A stretch of 64,000 bases of DNA from Rotaria sp. Silwood1. Its lineage: Eukaryota > Rotifera > Eurotatoria > Philodinida > Philodinidae. The position numbers and the translations under genes were made by a program. The notes under the pieces are model-generated. The model worked only from the letters and a program-made list of their open reading frames with translations, was not told the origin of the DNA and did no database searches. Positions 62,401 to 64,000 of this stretch are shown here, piece by piece (position 1 is the stretch's first letter; each line of letters starts with the position of its first letter). The stretch covers positions 1,610,490 through 1,674,489 of the forward strand of contig CAJNOP010000023.1 in the NCBI GenBank assembly GCA_905250075.1, given 5' to 3'.

Positions 62401-63770
62401 TTTTCAATATAAATTAGCTAATAGTTTTTTTCGCATCCAGAGGGCGAAATCATTGGTTTCAGCAAGTGAATATATATTTATAATTGATGCAGATCTAGAT
62501 ATAGAATTTCATGAATAATATTTATTCGAACATATTGATTTAAAATACAATTTTTTTAAAATTTTTTTCTTTTCCTTTGAAAATAAATGAACATTGAAAA
62601 TCTGTAATAGTTAGAAAAATATATTTGACAGTTGAATATTTATAATGAGTATTTTAAGAAATTATCGAAGAAAATCAAATGATGATCTGAATATTTAAGT
62701 TTTCTTTAAAATAGGCTTAAACATATATTTACCTTGTAGTTCTTTAGGTATCGTATATATAAAAATTATTAGTTTTTTGATAAAATTAAAATGTCGAAAT
62801 ATTAGCATAAATCGATTTTCTAATTCTTTCAATGTATATTTTTATACATACCTCGATATCGTGTATTACTGGCAGTTTCATTAGTTGGTACTTTTCTCGT
62901 GGCCCAATTTGTACGTATCTTTCGTGTACCAAGCCATTGACCATTCATACTAGCAATGGCTGTTTCAGCATCCTAAAAATAAAAAGATAAACTATTTTTT
63001 TTAATCCTATTATTTGATCATTGTATCCTTACATGTTGATTAGCAAAAGCAATAAAACAATAACCTAACAAAAGAAAAAAGTGAAGAGCTGAATCTTATG
63101 AATATAAATATAATATATACCCTTCGATTTTTGTGTATCAGGAAATTTAGCAATTTTTATTTCTCTATATAAATAGAAGAAGACATTATAAGATGGTTTG
63201 ATTTAATTTCTTACGAAATTTCTCCAAATGGTGCAAAAGCTTCATGTAATGCATTTTGATCAATTTCAGGTGCTATATCACCAACGAATATGTGATGGTG
63301 TTCTGAACACACAATTAGAATCATGAAAAATTTGTATTTTTCATTATGAATATACTTACTACTTGTATCAACTTTTATATTTGAACTTGCTGATGTTGTT
63401 GCCCAATTTACTTTGATTTCTTTACCCATAACTAATCGTTTATTCATAGCAAGTAGAGCATGTGCTGCTGCTTGATGTTCAGTAAATTCAATAAATGCAT
63501 ATGGATCACCGGTCGACTAAAAAATAGATTGATTTAATTAATTGTCTTATCGCATACTAAAAAACATGCTTCATGAATGATTTTGCAATTTTTACAGGGT
63601 CCTATTTGTGTAAATAGGGCCATCAAGAGTTCTTCGGATACAGATGGATCGAGATTACCCACATATCTGTAATATTAAATGAAAACGGTGGTAATAAACA
63701 CAATTTTTTTTTACAATAACATTACTTACAATGTTCGAGCATTGGCAGTTTCCTCAAATGGAGAATGCAT
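59448..63770 (-). CDS. TIA-1/TIAR-type RNA-binding protein
   Basis: Fourteen exons: 63770-63730, 63666-63558, 63516-63360, 63302-63215, 63164-63121, 63064-63033, 62972-62852, 62741-62733 (9 nt, optional), 61073-60866, 60788-60608, 60550-60505, 60449-60302, 59648-59536, 59470-59448 (1320 nt, 439 aa). TIA proteins bind U-rich RNA through three RRMs, promote U1 recruitment to weak 5' splice sites and nucleate stress granules. RRM1: [52 protein letters not shown]2: [54 protein letters not shown]3: [41 protein letters not shown]. The tail (~300-439) is Asn/Gln/Tyr/Ser/Gly-rich and prion-like, ending GWGPSRR. The order is identical to vertebrate TIA1/TIAR. Intron 8 is ~1.66 kb. The 9-nt exon adds ELQ or can be skipped without a frameshift. 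Confidence 0.93.
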
Positions 63771-64000
63771 TTTTCACAAACTTTTTGTAATAATAATCTA
63801 TTTAAAAAGTACAAATTAATGATAGACACACTAAAACAGAAGGATAATCATTGTATTCATATTTATATCATTCATTTATTCGTGTATGTATATAATCATG
63901 ATGTTACTTTCTCGTCCACACTTCTATTAGCGGCACTTTCGACGAGTTTTTGACAATAATTATTCTACGTTACTAGTGTTTCATCTCTTCCTTTAAGGAA
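63771..64000 (-). promoter_or_regulatory. 5' flank of the TIA-1 gene
   Basis: The last 230 bp are AT-rich and upstream of the TIA-1 start codon on the minus strand. No exon or distinct promoter motif could be assigned. Confidence 0.35.

Noticed and set aside
1-64000. tRNA or rRNA genes and CRISPR arrays
   Set aside because: None recognised by eye; a tRNA scan would be needed to exclude tRNAs firmly. Regularly spaced repeats at 42.2-42.7 kb are adjacent tandem units without spacers.

Overview
The window looks like AT-rich (roughly 30% GC) nuclear DNA of a small invertebrate, most likely a bdelloid rotifer. The basis is: standard genetic code; many very short GT-AG introns (about 45-90 bp) beside a few long, repeat-filled ones; typical animal genes (Na,K-ATPase beta, chondroitin synthase, TIA-1, Maelstrom, COG5, CCDC24); and a lophotrochozoan-style neuropeptide. 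The phylum is an inference. Nothing prokaryotic, no CRISPR array and no viral gene was seen.

Layout. 1-3.6 kb: no gene; an old inverted repeat and a non-autonomous hAT transposon with intact ends and target-site duplication. 3.66-8.44 kb (-): the regulatory half of an ASK/MAP3K5-15-like kinase, 12 exons, with a ~1.5 kb foldback repeat in intron 8 and no kinase domain in the window. 10.59-15.66 kb (+): PP2C phosphatase of the PPM1A/B type, with a dead Tc1/mariner copy in an intron. 16.06-21.76 kb (+): COG5, 20 exons. 23.5-24.9 kb: a decayed gene remnant. 25.09-25.52 kb (-): a secreted precursor ending in a CCAP-like disulfide peptide. 27.8-29.2 kb: a large foldback repeat. 29.39-32.83 kb (-): Maelstrom-domain protein of the piRNA pathway. 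34.46-38.06 kb (+): two tandem Na,K-ATPase beta genes. 38.85-41.13 kb (+): two-domain chondroitin synthase. 42.1-43.1 kb: tandem plus inverted repeat. 43.53-45.87 kb (+): CCDC24-like coiled-coil protein. 46.6-50.4 kb: mariner remnant and an unidentified ORF. 52.13-55.47 kb (+): PG-rich (STPG/ODF3-like) sperm-tail/ciliary protein. 55.98-56.44 kb (-): cytochrome b5-like protein. 59.45-63.77 kb (-): TIA-1/TIAR RNA-binding protein.

The genes do not form an operon or an obvious pathway; this is ordinary host DNA with mobile-element debris between genes and in long introns. For ten spliced genes the exon models close in frame (total length divisible by three, phases compatible). The ASK model is also phase-consistent through its last visible exon; the CCAP-like gene is a single exon. 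Exon limits were read by eye from GT-AG sites and protein similarity, so individual edges could be off by a few bases. Recurrent themes are large decayed foldback repeats, micro-exons of 9-13 nt, and splice-acceptor-like AGs just upstream of many start codons, which would fit spliced-leader trans-splicing or 5'UTR introns.
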